A DNA stretch of 64,000 nucleotides from Diplolepis rosae (GCA_030998225.1 JAPYXD010000484.1:310001-374000), one strand, 5' to 3'; shown: positions 45,712-58,408, counted from the stretch's first letter. A program made the numbers and translations. Notes: generated from the letters alone by a model not told the origin.

Positions 45712-46615
45712 ATAAAAATTATATAAAAATTCATAAGTAGCAAAGATGCAAAGATACATAAAAACGCACATGAAAATACTATGTTTTGTTTAAATAATTT
45801 TTAAACATTTAATTTTGACGAAATTTTTTGCAGAACTTTTTTTTATTGCCAAAATAAAAAAAAATCTGTAAAGACCTTTAAAACTTCATCCTTTAGTAAA
45901 ATTACAATTTCTGTGATAATACGTGATACATCAAAGACAATAAATGAGAAATTTTATTCGTATCAAATAGTTGCAAAAGAATGTTAGTATTTTGTGTAAA
46001 CAAAGTATTTGAATCAGAATCATCTGCAGTTGGCTTACAAAAATTATAGTTTTTAGTTTGCGTCATCTTGCCTCTTACAAAGCGGGGTGCTTATTTATTG
46101 TGTGTCCCGTTGCCTCACACAGAACCAGGTACGTCTTATGTGATTTGAAATTATTTTTAAAAATCTTTTTCACCACCATCCTAAAATACTGCAATGTAAT
46201 TATCTTTCTGGAATACATCGCTTGGTATTTTTGCTTGTATGAAAATTTTGGAGAGATATTTAGCACAAAAAAATACTAAATTGCAGAAATATAAGAGCAA
46301 CAACCAACAGTTAGTTTTCCATTGGCTCATTCGCATGTATGATGCGTCATAGTTGAAGTAATTTTACTCAACTCTGTCGATTAAACTTGGGACATAAGGA
46401 CATTTGAACATTTATTGAAGTTTAAGCGGGTAAAATGACTGATAAATACTGAATTCACACAAAGTGAATAAAAATAAGTGTTACATAGGAAATAGTAATA
46501 AGTTGAGTGAAACGTTATCGACGACAGGGCATCAAGATGCGTCAGTGGGTTAACATGAAATGTATGAGTATATCACCGACACTTGAGGAGCTTCAATCCG
46601 TAGTTGAGTAAAATG
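45712..46615. other. No recognisable feature
   Basis: AT-rich. Two overlapping short frames near 46058-46279 on opposite strands look like chance. Confidence 0.4.
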
Positions 46616-47150
46616 AGCAAAGCCACATGTCCCGAGTCGGTTTTTAAAACAGTTCAGATCATTCTGTGAGAGACGCCGGTATTAAAGTCTTCACGAGAAG
46701 TTTTCATTAATGTAAAACTTGTTCGCGTTTTGCCATTGTGAACCAATTTGGCATCATTCATTAATAATAAACATTTTTTGAAAAAAATTCCGGTCGGTTC
46801 GTGTGCAAAATTTGTTATGTTTTTTAATTTATCCGGTTTTTTATTCATAGTGAACTTCACGTAATTTTTCAATTCGTGATGCTGCATACTGGACTACTTC
46901 ATTTTGAATTGCAAGCTATGTGATAAGTTTTTAATTTTTATTATAATTCTTTTTTGATTATCTTCTATATTGTAATTCTTTACATAAATTTTGAATTAAT
47001 CTTTGAATTTATGGCACTGAAGAGGGCCCCCATATGTGGCCGAAACGTTTGCCTTTCTTTCTTTTTGCGCATTTTTAAATGTAATAATAATTTTAATCAA
47101 AGAAAATAAGAAGAAACTGACCCTATGCCAAAGAAATGAACAAACATTAT
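46616..47150 (+). repeat. Dispersed, permuted copy of the 1,061-bp unit
   Basis: It matches unit positions ~905 to 1061 followed by 1 to ~390 without a break, so it spans the unit junction used in the array. It carries the hammerhead-like motif near its 3' side. It abuts the LTR-like sequence that follows. Confidence 0.92.
47013..47053 (+). ncRNA. Hammerhead-like motif in the dispersed copy
   Basis: Identical to the inner array copies (CATATG loop): GGCA stem I, CTGAAGA, GGCC hairpin, GAAACGTT, TGCC. The same caveats apply: an extra G before stem II and a GUU triplet. Confidence 0.5.
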
Positions 47151-49553
47151 TAGACTTAATCTGTATTGAATTCTTGTTCTCTCTGGTGGTGACGCGCGTT
47201 AATAAATTGAATCCGCCATATTGACGCGTGGCTCGGAAAAATTCCGAGATTTCTGTCATTTTATTTATACTTATCGATATTAATATAAATGTTTTGGGCT
47301 TTTATTAATATTTATTTTGCTTTGTATAGGGTCTATTCATTTTAATAAATCTTGTTCAGCCACTTATTTTAATAATTAAATTCTGGTGTCTCATTTATTT
47401 TACCTGGTAAACAGTTGTGATCTTAGTTGACCCCGCCTGGTGTTTGTTATTATTGGTGTTTCAAGTCTCAGGGTTATTTGGATCGACTTTGTCACTTTAA
47501 GCAAAGTGACTGGCGCTCAACGATTTTGATATAAATACTTTATTTTCCGAAATATCGAACTAAAATAAAATCACTTGGGTTGACCAGCAGTACGAGTTGA
47601 CAGGTTACGGGTAAAACCTGCATCTCAACGCGCCCAACGTGGGGCTGGGCTTGATCAAAACAAGTTGTTTTGCCCGGACAACAGGAGCCAGAATTTAATT
47701 GAAAATATTAATTTAAAATTTAAAATTAGTCAAAGGATTTAAAATTGTTATAAATTAAAAATTTTAAATAAAGTTTTTTGTTGAAGAATTTGGATTTTTT
47801 GTGTGAAATTTGGAGAATAGGCATAAATTGAAATTATTGAACTTAAATTTTTTTTGCGAAATTTAAAATACAGGGAGTCGGAATATCATAATTATTGGAA
47901 ACTTTTTTTGTGCAATTATAGTTTAGGTTAGAACAAGATTTGTTGTTGGAAATATTAATTCGGCAATGTGAGAGATTTGAAGATTCTCTCTCAAATTTCC
48001 GAGGCCAATAAAACCCGTACCAGAGAGAGAACACCTAACTTGGCCCATTAGTGAAAATGAATTTATTCGAATTTATAAAATCTCAAAAATGGAAAATTAA
48101 GAATGTTGGAAGATTTTGAAAGTTGGAAATTGATAAGATTGAATATTTTCTTTAGATCTCGAAAAATTTGAAAAGTTGTTGGAAGTTAAAGTTTTCTTAA
48201 GTAGAAAATGTTAATATTATATCGAACCGAGGAATTTCGAAAAAGTGCATCCCGGGAAGTTGGAAAAGTTTAAGATTTTGGGACATCACGACTTCGGAAT
48301 TTCTCTTGAATATACCATTCGAGGAATTCAAGAGATTTGAAGTTTCTCTCTCAAATTTCCGAGACAGAGAGAACCCATACGACAGAGAAGGAGAGAGAGC
48401 ACACGTAATATTTGGAGTTTTGATTTTCAATGGTTTAGTTGTAATTTTATATGCATTGTATATTTTAATTTTAATGTGTATTTGAATTGAAGGGGTATGA
48501 TTTGACATTTTCTTCCTTTTTTTGGATCTTGAGAATAAGGGCATAAAGGTTAAATTGAGCTGGCACCGGAAATTTAAGAGGAGCTTGAATTCGGAAGTGC
48601 AGTGTTTGACCGCTTATGGGTAGAATTCATTGACTTGACAATGTCTTGTTTTTTTTTGACTTTAGTAACCTGTCAAGTACCCGCGGAGTACGAATTCCTG
48701 CTTAGACCTAACCAGTGCAGCAATTGGATTTAATATAGAAAACCTGCCTTTTATTAGAATAGAGGTTAGAAAGTGTCAAATTGGAAATTTGAAAATCTTA
48801 CTTGAAATTCTGTATCGAAGGAAAATTTTTTTTTTGGAAGTGAACTTCCGAGTCGCGAAGCAAGATCGAGAGTCACCGACCGCTATCATCATCGGCCTGG
48901 AAGATTTTTCTTTTTGGAATTTAAAATCGGGATTATTATCAAGATTGATTTGAAAATTTTCCGGTTATTCTGGTCGAAGGTATTGGTCAGAAATAAAGTT
49001 GAAGATGGGTTTCAGAATAAAAATTTTGGGAAATAATTTTGATATTTTAGAAGTTCGAATTATAATGGATTTGTGAATGAATTTTTCAACTGTGTTAAAT
49101 GAGTTTCGTACGATCGAGATAAGATAAATTCAATAGAATTTTGGTGAATTTATTAGAATTAAAGAGATTTGACAGAATTTTGTAAATGGGATAAAATTTT
49201 GAATTCAATTATGAATGATTCGTTAAAAGGTTACTTCGCGATTATTAGTTTATTCGAAAACGAAATTCGAAACTCAAAGTACTAAATCGTGAATTTTAAG
49301 GGACTTTTAAGTAAAATTTGCGGTTATTGATTTTATAGGCTTATGAAATTTTCGAAATACCCGGAATAAAGTGATATTCGCTTATATTGGAAAATTTCAG
49401 GAATAATTGAAAAGCAGGATTTCTCGTTAGTTTTAAATAGTTTTTTTGAGAACTCTACTGGTTGATTTGAAGGAAATCACTGGCTAAGTCTTAAGTGATT
49501 GGATGTTTGAAGTTAATTATATCTATGATTTTGTATTTATATGTATATATATA

Positions 49554-51372
49554 GGTCATTCCATATCAGATTTACAATCAAAATTTTGATTCACCTGAAA
49601 ATTTTTTTCCTCGTTCTAGAAAGGAAAAAAAATGACACGTATTTTTTTTCAATATGATATGTAAATTTTTCAAGTTATTGATTTTTTTATTTTCAAAGTG
49701 CAAAAAATGTTTTTTTCAATACTGCTTCTAATATTCAACGAAGAGTATAGAATACATGAATGAAATATGCCATGGGATCTACTATTAAGTCCATGCTTTG
49801 ATGAAAACTCAGAAACGGTATTTAGTACTTTCTATGCAACAATTAAGTAAACAAATGGAATTATCTCAAAAGGGACATGTCTGAATTGAATAATTTTTTG
49901 TGTAATTTGTTCGTTAAGTACACAGAACTTTGTGTCAAAATTTGGTAGTGGACCGTTTGATACTTTTCGAGAAAAAAACTTTTTTGTGTGACCGCGCGCT
50001 TGGAGCGTGCAACGCGAAGTATAGAGTCGAGCGCACAAACATTTGTAAGTGAGTCTACCATATTCCGATGAGGATTTTATGCAGTTCCCACAAATAAAAG
50101 TCGGTAAATAATAAAAAGTCTTTTGAGAAAGAAACACTGTTTAATTCGAAAGCAGTCATGCAATTTATTAACAATGCACTTTTACATCCAATACTTTCAA
50201 ATAAATGAAAATTCAATTGTTGTTAGTTTGTAATGTTTGTAATGGTGTCGTTATTTGATCATACACAGGCTTTTGAAGACTAGCTTTTCGTGCTTGTCTT
50301 TCAGGAGTTTGAAGTCATGTTTGGGCCTTTTTTTAATGTACTTTGCAACATTTTAGCGAAAAACCAAGATTGAAGTTATTTTGTGCTTGATTTATATTTT
50401 TAAAAGCCATTTTCAAAATAAAAATCGGACCACCTGTGCGGAAAGCAGACATTTTACAATTAACGGATTAAATAAATTAAAGTGTCAATAGCGCGAAAAC
50501 GTATTATCTCAAAGTGTCCGTTTTTTATGAATTTGAAGAGCATAAAGTCTACTACTTTTCCACCAAACCTCAACCTAAAAAGTTAAAAATTAACTGAGAT
50601 ATTAATTTGTTTAACAAAAGCTAAATTTACCGGTTTTTCCGAATTTTCTCCGCTTTTAATTATCCAACCAAATCAAGCGACAGCTCATTTTGTTGGCAAT
50701 TCAATTGTCTACAACTTATCAATTGATGTCCTTTAATGTTATAAACAAAAATTTTTAAAAAGTGCAATTTTTTGGTCTTAAATGTTGATAACAAATTTAT
50801 AAATCATATTTCATTGTCCTTAATATGACACAATTACTCTATGACCAACCTTTCTTCTGATGGCGCAGTCCGTTTTCTGAAATAAATAATGTCATAAATC
50901 ATTCATAATAAATGCCCTGTTGCTTGGACTATCGACTCTATACTATACTTCGCGTTGCGCGTTCCAGGCGCACGGTCACACAAAAAAAAATTTTTCTCGA
51001 GAAGTATCAAACGGTCCACTACCAAATTTTGACACAAAGTTCTGAGTATTTAACGAACAAATTTCACAAAAAATGATTCAATTCAAACATGTCCCTTTTG
51101 AGATAATTTCATTTGTTTACTTAATTGTTGCATAGAAAGTACTAAATACCGTTTCTGAGTTTTGATAAAAGCATGGACTTAATAGTAGATCCCATGGCAT
51201 ATTTTATTTATGTATTCTATACTCTTCGTCGAATATTAGAAGCAGTATTGAAAAAAACATTTTTTGCACTTTGAAAATAAAAAAATCAATAACTTGAAAA
51301 ATTTACATATCATATTGAGAAAAAAAATACGTGTCATTTTTTTTCCTCTCTAGAACGAGGAAAAAATTTTTC
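49554..51372. mobile_element. Large foldback element in the LTR leader
   Basis: Left arm about 49600-50035 and right arm about 50940-51372 are inverted and nearly identical (TTCGAGAAAAAAACTTTTTT, GGTAGTGGACCGTTTGATAC, GCGCTTGGAGCGTGCAACGC). The left tip GGTCATTCCATATCAGATTT resembles the 27755 foldback. The right tip is lost. The ~900-bp centre has no clear frame. Confidence 0.88.
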
Positions 51373-51881
51373 TTTTTTTTGCTGTGTTATACATACTCTA
51401 TTGGCCTTACCTGATATTATTTGATTGTGTGTATTCGCTGTTTTTCTTTGATTTCAATCTCCTAGGATTTAAGGATTTAATTGATTTATTTCTGATTTTA
51501 CCAATTCGCTTATTTTACCCTATTTCTATCGCTGCCCTTTCCTTGTGCGCTTGGTCACTGCTGGTTACGACTATTTTGCGCTTATGAATATTTCCGGGCT
51601 CTTATAAATTTTGCTTACTACTGCCACCACGCAGCAGTGCTCCTTGCCATTTTCCAATTTCTTTTGTGCGTTTTGAAACAGGTGCATTCGGAACAGTTGG
51701 AAAAGTTTTTTTTTTAGCTTATTGGACAATTATGAGGCAGAGGAGCGTTACTCGGGAAGTCGAATTACTCAGCTTAGAATTGCGGGAATGGTAGTTCCGT
51801 TCTAGCTTGAATTTAATATTGTAGGAATCGTAAATACGTCCACGTGCCTGAAATTTTGCTCTGTGACCTAGAATTTTGTTC

Positions 51882-52034
51882 ATGCGCGCAAAGATGTCTC
51901 TGCCGGAAGAAGTAAGTACGCTACAGACCGCAGACCAAATTGTCGAATGGATCTTCGGACTTTCGGATACCGAGTTGATTGACGCGTTGACACGGCATGA
52001 ATTCTCTTCTCTTCTAAGAACTTTTCATTCTTAG
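51882..52034 (+). CDS. 50-codon frame at the end of the LTR leader (possible Gag start)
   Basis: ATG at 51882 (or 51894) to TAG at 52032-52034, MRAKMSLPEEVSTLQT then IVEWIFGLSDTELIDALTRH. The composition is more balanced than the surroundings and the predicted helical, acidic profile is compatible with a Gag N-terminus. I cannot name the family. It ends early, so it is truncated if real. Confidence 0.35.
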   Translation: MRAKMSLPEEVSTLQTADQIVEWIFGLSDTELIDALTRHEFSSLLRTFHS

Positions 52035-52574
52035 TAATTTCCTCGGTTTGTTCATATTTTCGGACAAAAAAATCCTGAATGTATTCGTGAAAATTTTGTA
52101 ATTAGGGCGCCATTTCGTAAAGACCAAAGTGAAAAATTAATATCTTAACCACACCTTCCTAAAGTTCAGACATTTATTCCATCGGTTAAAAATGATTCAG
52201 GACGTTTACAGACCGGGAAACCTTTCAAAACTCGCTTTAAAAAAAAAGATCGAAAAAATCGTGCTTTATTTTAAACTGAATTTTTTTATAATTAATAATT
52301 TTTTAGATCGATTTCGTATTTACCACCGGAAAGGGCAAGTTTTGAACTTCAAAAATATGCCTCTCTCAATTTTTTCAGTCGCGAACAGCATAAGTTACAC
52401 CGCCTCAAAGACCGGTGTATCGTTTATGCCATTTTGGCCCTCAACGGGTTAAATTGCTCACGCATAAAGGTACTTTTCCATGAATACCTATGAAAACTCA
52501 CTCAGCTACCACCAAAAGATATATTTTATAGTACATTGCATAGTTCGACAACCTCCAAAAAAGGTTATGAGCAT

Positions 52575-53262
52575 ATGCAGCGAGTCTGATTCAAATTCTA
52601 TTGTAAAAATCTTGGCGATTACGTATAGTTATACATGCAAACGGATGTATCTTTAGTTGCGGATATCTTTGAAAATTTTCGAAATCAGTGTTTGACAGCA
52701 TACGGTCTGAAAAGAACACACTATTATACAACTCCTGGTATGACCTGGAACACTATGTTAAAGTATATGATAGTCAAGCTGGAAGATCCTCACTGGTATT
52801 CATTATCCCATACACGTGAGGTGAAGTTTCGTGAAGATGCGGGTTCTTCAAGAAGTTTCAGGTTGTGCGACACTGGTATCGCCTGCGTTATCTTCCCTAT
52901 TGTTTTCGATACTCAAAATCGACCAGCAGCTTTTAATCTAAAAGCGTCTCGACATGACGCCCTGCTGCTAGAAAGCCGCTTACATATTTCAAGTCTTATC
53001 AAAGTCATCCAGTGCCCCCCCTCCCACCGAGTCCTTTGAGAGGTCAACAGACTCTTTTGACAGGACCTAAAGTTCAAGATAGAATCCAAGCCACCAGTCT
53101 CGTTAAAAGTACTCTAAAAAATTTTCACTGATACCAATTTAAGGATCGATCCCCAGACCCCTTGCTCACAAACACGGAGAGCTACCATCTGAGCAACCGA
53201 GGCTACAGAAGATAGTTTATATCGTATACTATGACGCAAACAATCTTTATGGTCAGGCGCGG
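52575..53262 (+). pseudogene. Polinton/Maverick-type DNA polymerase B fossil
   Basis: The 5' piece (52575-52787) reads CKNLGDY, LQTDVSLVADIFENFR-type sequence, AYGLKRTHYYTTPGMTW and LKYM, the exonuclease-to-polymerase region of protein-primed family B polymerases. The 3' piece (53208-53262) carries YYDANNLYGQA, the motif A signature of the same enzymes. Between them is a 420-bp SINE, and some of the normal inter-motif residues are missing as well. A stop and frame changes make it non-functional. The open frame 52635-53039 is a chimera of polymerase and SINE. Confidence 0.85.
52788..53207 (-). repeat. tRNA-derived SINE in the polymerase fossil
   Basis: On the minus strand it starts TGTAGCCTCGGTTGCTCAGA..GGTAGCTC (A-box-like) and GGGGATCGATCC (B-box-like), then ~350 bp of body. 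GAAGAT is duplicated at 52782-52787 and 53208-53213. It is a different family from the 30-41 kb SINEs. Confidence 0.85.
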
Positions 53263-53741
53263 GTCTATTTCCTCCTTAGTGGTAATCACACCAAGAATTC
53301 CGATTTTGTCCCTTTTTCACATTTACTTGGAACGCTTCTATTCGAGAAACAGTCAAACAACGAATTGGTGTTAGAATGACTAGTGACCATAGAATATTCA
53401 CCAAAAGAAAGAAAATTTTATGGGCAGCTTTACAAAACTCGCTGTAGTCCTCTCTTAATATGTGAACAAAGTTACTTATGGAACCCTCCGCGTAGTTCAA
53501 AAAGACTAAGTACATAGTTTTTGTTTGTTGAGAATTCTATGAATGAGAAATATTCAGCTTAAAGCACTAATGAAATTTTAGTCATCGTCAGATTGAAGAA
53601 ATCGTACGACGGTACGACGGTATCCGAATATATCCTGAAATTAATAGGCAACTACTTTCAATCGTATAGACCATATTTTCTTTTTAAATTAAGTTTCGAG
53701 CACTCTTTAGAATATCTTTTCTTGTAGCCTGTGAATCATTA
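53263..53741. other. No recognisable feature
   Basis: Probably more decayed Polinton DNA, but no motif is readable. Confidence 0.3.
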
Positions 53742-53900
53742 CTAGAAATTAAAGATTATTTTGCACGTTTTCTCACTTAGAGCAGCATCTCCGTAAACTT
53801 TTTGGAGCTCTCGATGCGCTTCAGCCACAATTTTCTTCGAATGAAAGAAGAAAATCAACCCTTCCCGCAAATAACGATTATTTGGCACAAAATCAGACAT
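53742..53900 (-). pseudogene. Mariner transposase, N-terminal fragment
   Basis: MSDFVPNNRYLREGLIFFFH..KKIVAEAHRELQKVYGDAALS matches the helix-turn-helix start of D34D mariners. The frame and similarity stop after about 53 codons. An untranslated leader is seen to about 53990. Confidence 0.82.
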
Positions 53901-54062
53901 TTTCACACAACCAAAAGTATATGACGCCAAAACAAAATCACTAATGTGTCAAAACTGTTTGTTTACCATATGTCTAAGCTTGGTTCATGATGTTTTGGAT
54001 AGGTCAAAATCGATCAGCACTTACTGCTCGAGCCATCTATTGACAAACAGCGGGAACTTAGT

Positions 54063-54275
54063 TCCGCACCTAATACATCGGCCATCTAATAATATGTTTG
54101 TGTAATTTTTTTCAGAACTTTTCCTAGTTTCAGTTTTTAAATAATTGAAAAAAAAACAAAACAATTTTTTTTTGTTTATCCCATAATTTTTTAAATAATG
54201 CATGAAAAAATCTCAAATTTTTGGTTTCTTCATTATTTGTGTTAGTCTATCAATTCTTAAAATTTCAAGTAAATT
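54063..54275 (-). repeat. Dispersed repeat, inverted copy of 33735-33935
   Basis: It shares the pieces listed for that copy in reverse complement, including TTTATCCCATAA and AATGCATGAAAAA. Confidence 0.75.
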
Positions 54276-54289
54276 CTATTTGCGGCTAC

Positions 54290-54763
54290 ATCTGTAGATT
54301 GAGAAGGAAAATTCAAAAATGCAATAAACGCCTTTCAAAAATGTTGCGCCTTATCCTATTTTAACGGCTAGGCCTTTATATAATAAATATTAGAAATTGA
54401 CAAAATAGTACTTTCCATTAAAAATTATATTCTATCGTTAAATTATTGGAGTGGTAATGTATTGATCTTTTCTGCATGACTTTATCCTTTTTAATACGTT
54501 CAACACGAATTCCATAGCAACAATTATGAATAAAAATAAAAGATCCATTGCGATCATTATGTAAACTTTTGAAATTTAGTTTTACCTATATCTTTTACGA
54601 AAGTTAGGAAAACTTTTGCAAAGAACTTTGGTTTAGGAAGTGCCTCAATCAAGATTTTATTGAAAACTTCAGGATTATCATAGGTGGAAGAGTTGACACG
54701 ATATACTACTGGTCGCAAATGTAATACTTCTGGTTTTTTTTTTTTAAATGATCAATCCTAGTG
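54290..54763. other. No recognisable feature
   Basis: AT-rich DNA before the gypsy B LTR. Confidence 0.4.
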
Positions 54764-55028
54764 TGCAATCTTTAACGTTTTTCGGGTAATGATGCAAAAG
54801 GACCTATATTTAATAAGTAAAAACAATTACAAAAAATGAAAAGTGACCTTAATAGTGAATAATTTATGGTTCGCGATTTCGTCTACGTCTTTTTTTCTTG
54901 CTCGTCTTGACGCCGTCACAACACTGACTGGCTGCTGAAAATCGATTCGTAAAAAGTATCAAGAACACAAGGTTATTTGTCGGTCAACCGATCTCATGTC
55001 TACATGGCCACGAATTTTATATCCTTAA

Positions 55029-55229
55029 CATTAGATTTACCAGAATTTTTTTATATCTATTTCATTTATTTGGTTTTTATTATCTATTTTATCTATTTCA
55101 TTTCATTTCTCTATTTATTCATTCATATGCTGTTCTAAAAACCATGCAAAATGTTAATACAAAAACATTGTTTTAAATTTCTAATGAAATATACCACCAG
55201 TATTTTTGACTGGTCTGGTAAATCTAGTG
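55029..55229. mobile_element. 201-bp TTAA-flanked MITE in the left LTR of gypsy B
   Basis: TTAA at 55025-55028 and 55230-55233. TIR CATTAGATTTACCAG and CTGGTAAATCTAGTG. AT-rich and non-coding. Confidence 0.88.
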
Positions 55230-55419
55230 TTAAATCTAAAGTACATTACTGTCTCTAGCTTCTCGATCCTACACTCGGCCATCCTATGTAAGCATCTGAC
55301 CTCAGATGCTGGCATAACTTCCGACTCAACCAACCAACCTTCTCGATTCCATAGTGTTCACTAAGCATGACTAGTTATGCAATATGGGCCATAAAATTTG
55401 TCATGAAACAACAGCTCGC

Positions 55420-56040
55420 CTCCACGCTGTAATCTTAGAATTGTTACCAAATCATCATACATATATTTTCTGGCCTCTTTTCTTTTATGGTAGGTCTTCT
55501 TATTTTTAGTTTAGATTCTTCATATCTTCTGTTTTTTCTCTTCTGATTTCTTCACGATCTTTCTGAAACATAGTAATCCACTCGTTCTCGATAAGTTGTC
55601 TTATCTGCAGATCTTCTTTCATCCTCATGTGAGTCCCAAACATTAGATTGAATGGGGTTGTTCCAGTACTCCTACTTTACGTTGCATTTAGATATTTTTG
55701 AGCAACGTCTCTATATTTGAAGCATTTTCTAGGTTTTGGTGCTGATAATTGCGTCGAAGTCGTATAAGTATTCTATAGATTCTCTCGACTTGCCCGCTTC
55801 CTCGTGGCACATCTGTGGTAAGACAGCTATTTCAGTCATTAAACAACTTCGCACAGTGCTTGTAGACCGTGTTGCATAAACCATTCAGGTTTATTAATCG
55901 TAAAATGGCGTCGCTCATGGTCCTGTATAATAAATAATCTGTGACTGCATCGAGTTTGGTACTACAATTAATACATCTTCGCTAACAATTTTACATAAAA
56001 TGCCATTTCTCATCATAAAATTATTTTTTTTTCTCATTTT
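55420..56040 (-). pseudogene. Gypsy B integrase tail, badly decayed
   Basis: Minus-strand pieces such as KRKEARKYMYDDLVTILRLQRGG (about 55420-55490) resemble the integrase C-terminal region. No intact catalytic core is readable. Confidence 0.5.
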
Positions 56041-56059
56041 CTGTCATTGTTAATAAACC

Positions 56060-56422
56060 TTACAAACTTGTTTTTCCGCACTTAGCCCTTTCCAACCTAG
56101 CAATAATACTATTTTTGCATTCCTCAATTAGCATGACTTCGGGCAACGAATTTCGGCTTAAAGCGTCAACATACGCCATTAATCGGCCTGGTCGGTGCAC
56201 TATCGTATATTTGAATGGTGCCAAGAGAAAAGCCCATCTATGTACTAATAAGCATGAATTATTTTTATTCGTGGTCATCGCAAAGGCTTGACAATCTGTT
56301 ACCATTTTAAATTCGATACCCCAAAGATAAACTCTGAACTTTTCCAATGCTTTAACAGTCGCGAGAACTTTAAACTCATAGCAAGTGAAATTTTCCTCTT
56401 CAGGTGTCGCTTTTGCTCTCAC
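56060..56422 (-). pseudogene. Gypsy B RNase H domain
   Basis: A 120-codon frame with the gypsy RNase H pattern: EEENFTCYEFKVLATVKALEKF (catalytic Glu region), VTDCQAFAMT (Asp), RWAFLLAPFKYTIVHRPGR and DALSRN. It is cut from RT by stops near 56450. Confidence 0.9.
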
Positions 56423-56639
56423 ATAGTATACTGAGTAAAATGCATTATCTTCGTTATCTCACTGCATTAAAATTGCTCCGTATCTATAAATCGATGCATC
56501 TGTATGTAACTCTCCGTTTCCGCTCCTACTCTGTTCAGTTTTAAAACAGTATGACTGCATAAAAATATTTGAAGTGTCTGACATGCTTGTTGTTATTCTA
56601 CTTCGTATTTAAACTTGGCGTCATTTCTCAACACATTGG

Positions 56640-57240
56640 ACAACGGACGCGCTCTAACTGAAAATCCTGAAATGTATTTTTGATATTTTTTTCTGAGGCA
56701 CTAATATTCCCACCTTCGATTACATGTCCAAGATATTAAATTTTCCTTTATAAAAATCGGCATTTACACCAATCAAGCTGCAGTATAAATTGACTTGTCC
56801 TGTCTGAAACAATCTTAAGATTTTTAATACCTGTCTCGTGGTCCGTGGAATGTACAATTAAATCATTCATGTAGGTCAAAGCAACTTTTTTCGCAATTAA
56901 ATCTCTAAATACCGCATTTACATATCTTCAGAATACTGACAGTGAATTGCAAAGTCCAAAAGGCACCTTTAAAATATCTTACTGCAACAACATGAAAAAA
57001 TTCACTCGACAAGTCTAAAGTACTAAAAACTTTCAAGCATTGCAGAGAATCTAGTTGATCTTCGATAAGTCGAAGGCGATAACGATCTCTCACTATTTTT
57101 CCATTGAGAAATCTGTAATCTAGGCAAAGTCTGGCCCTTTGAGTCATTGGCTCATTGTCTTTTAAAATAATTTTCATATTTACTTCTACGTTTTCAACTT
57201 TTTCGGCTTTATAATCATTCAAAATCTGTAACTTTTATAT
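56640..57240 (-). pseudogene. Gypsy B reverse transcriptase, deleted
   Basis: The frame 56905-57222 has RLCLDYRFLNGKIVRDRYRL, IEDQLDSLQ and KVFSTLDLSSEFFHV (catalytic Asp in TLDL). Then LTYMNDLI-like sequence near 56840-56880 (the YxDD box reads with Asn at the first Asp) and frameshifted finger-palm pieces follow to about 56640. A deletion lies upstream of RLCLDY. Confidence 0.82.
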
Positions 57241-57388
57241 ATCTGTAATTAATCCTCCTGTTGAATGATATTCTTAAATTTAAAAAAAGTTCCGACCTAG
57301 GATAAGCTCTGTTTTACATGAACAGGGAATTGAAAAAGTTCTAGCAAACTCTTATTTCTGTTAAATAACCGTCTAATGCCATTTTTTT

Positions 57389-57904
57389 TTAATATACTCC
57401 TTTAAATTTGGAATATTTTACCAATAATGGGGGTGCCCCAATCATTGCATAATTGTGAACGCGAATAAGAGTTAAATCTGAACCTGCATCAAACAACGCT
57501 TGCACTTCGTTTACTACAACCTTGAAAGTAGTATGAGGCTTACTGTCATCGGCTGACCGATTTCGAAAAGTTCTTCGATAAACTTTTCTTCTGAGGACAT
57601 TCAGACGCAACAAGCTCAAATTCGTTGCACTTGTCTCTCTCGCTTTTGACTTTATATAACAATCTGCGCTGATGTGAATCTTATCTTTGCAATTAAAAGA
57701 ATGCTTTTTCGTTCGCTTTGTCTGTTGATCCATGCTGCTGCTTTTTACGACTCGTTGAGGTGCTAACGGCGCTGTTTTCTTTATCCTGGCAATGTTCTGC
57801 TTATTTGTGTGGCTTTTTATTTTCTCCCTCATCGTTTTGGACAATATAAATTTAATTTTTAATTCTTTGAGACTCGTGGCACCGTAGAGAATTTTTTTAT
57901 CCAT
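57389..57904 (-). pseudogene. Gypsy B Gag end and protease
   Basis: A 171-codon frame: a basic region, a degenerate zinc knuckle FNCKDKIHISADC (the Cys is at position 1 of CKD), then the retropepsin active site as LFDAGSDLTLI (Asp present, Thr/Ser position replaced by Ala-Gly order). It ends FKGVY near 57389. Confidence 0.75.
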
Positions 57905-58216
57905 TTCTGCATCTTGAATGCCGTCGATAATGTATTTTATTACGGCTGATGTTTCGATGTTAGCCGGACCAGCAATCTCAAAAAATTTGTGAATATATTT
58001 TTGATGAGATTCATTTCTTATGAATTACAAAATTTAATTCACTTTTTGTGTATTTCGTGGTTATTCACTGACTCAGAAAACTCCGCTTTCAATGTTTTTT
58101 AAACTGTATCCTTGTTTTAGTGCACTTTTCAAAATTTTTAAACAATTTCGCTGGATCATTTAGGAGTCTCTTCGCGTGAATCACTTTCTGGATGTATGAC
58201 CAATCATAAAGTGCGA

Positions 58217-58408
58217 CTAATTGTTCAGCTCTTCTTTTAGTTCCGTCATATTTAAGGAATTAACTTTGTCATACAAAAGCTTGCTCGCATCTTCACTGTT
58301 ATCACCACTTGCACTCATTTTTTTTTTTAACTGTGAATGTTCTTTCTTTTGAAAAACGGTAACTTTTAATCCTTTACACAGTTCTATACACTTTCTCAAA
58401 AAGCTCAT
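58217..58408 (-). pseudogene. Gypsy B Gag N-terminal fragment
   Basis: Frame with MSASGDNSEDASKLLYDKVN..MTELKEELNN just after the primer-site-like sequence, an acidic Gag start typical of this group. Further gag (57905-58216) is frameshifted. Confidence 0.55.

Larger units (their letters stand above)
47162..52034 (+). mobile_element. LTR retrotransposon 5' end: LTR, PBS and long leader
   Basis: An LTR-like block (about 47162-47627, TGTATTG..CATCTCA) is followed by ACGCGCCCAACGTGGGGC, close to the primer-binding site type of insect gypsy-like elements. A ~2.4-kb leader follows, with two matching hairpin segments (GAGATTTGAAG.TTCTCTC, 47971 and 48329), cut by the foldback at 49554-51372. It ends with a 50-codon frame. 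No 3' LTR and no pol are present. Confidence 0.55.
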
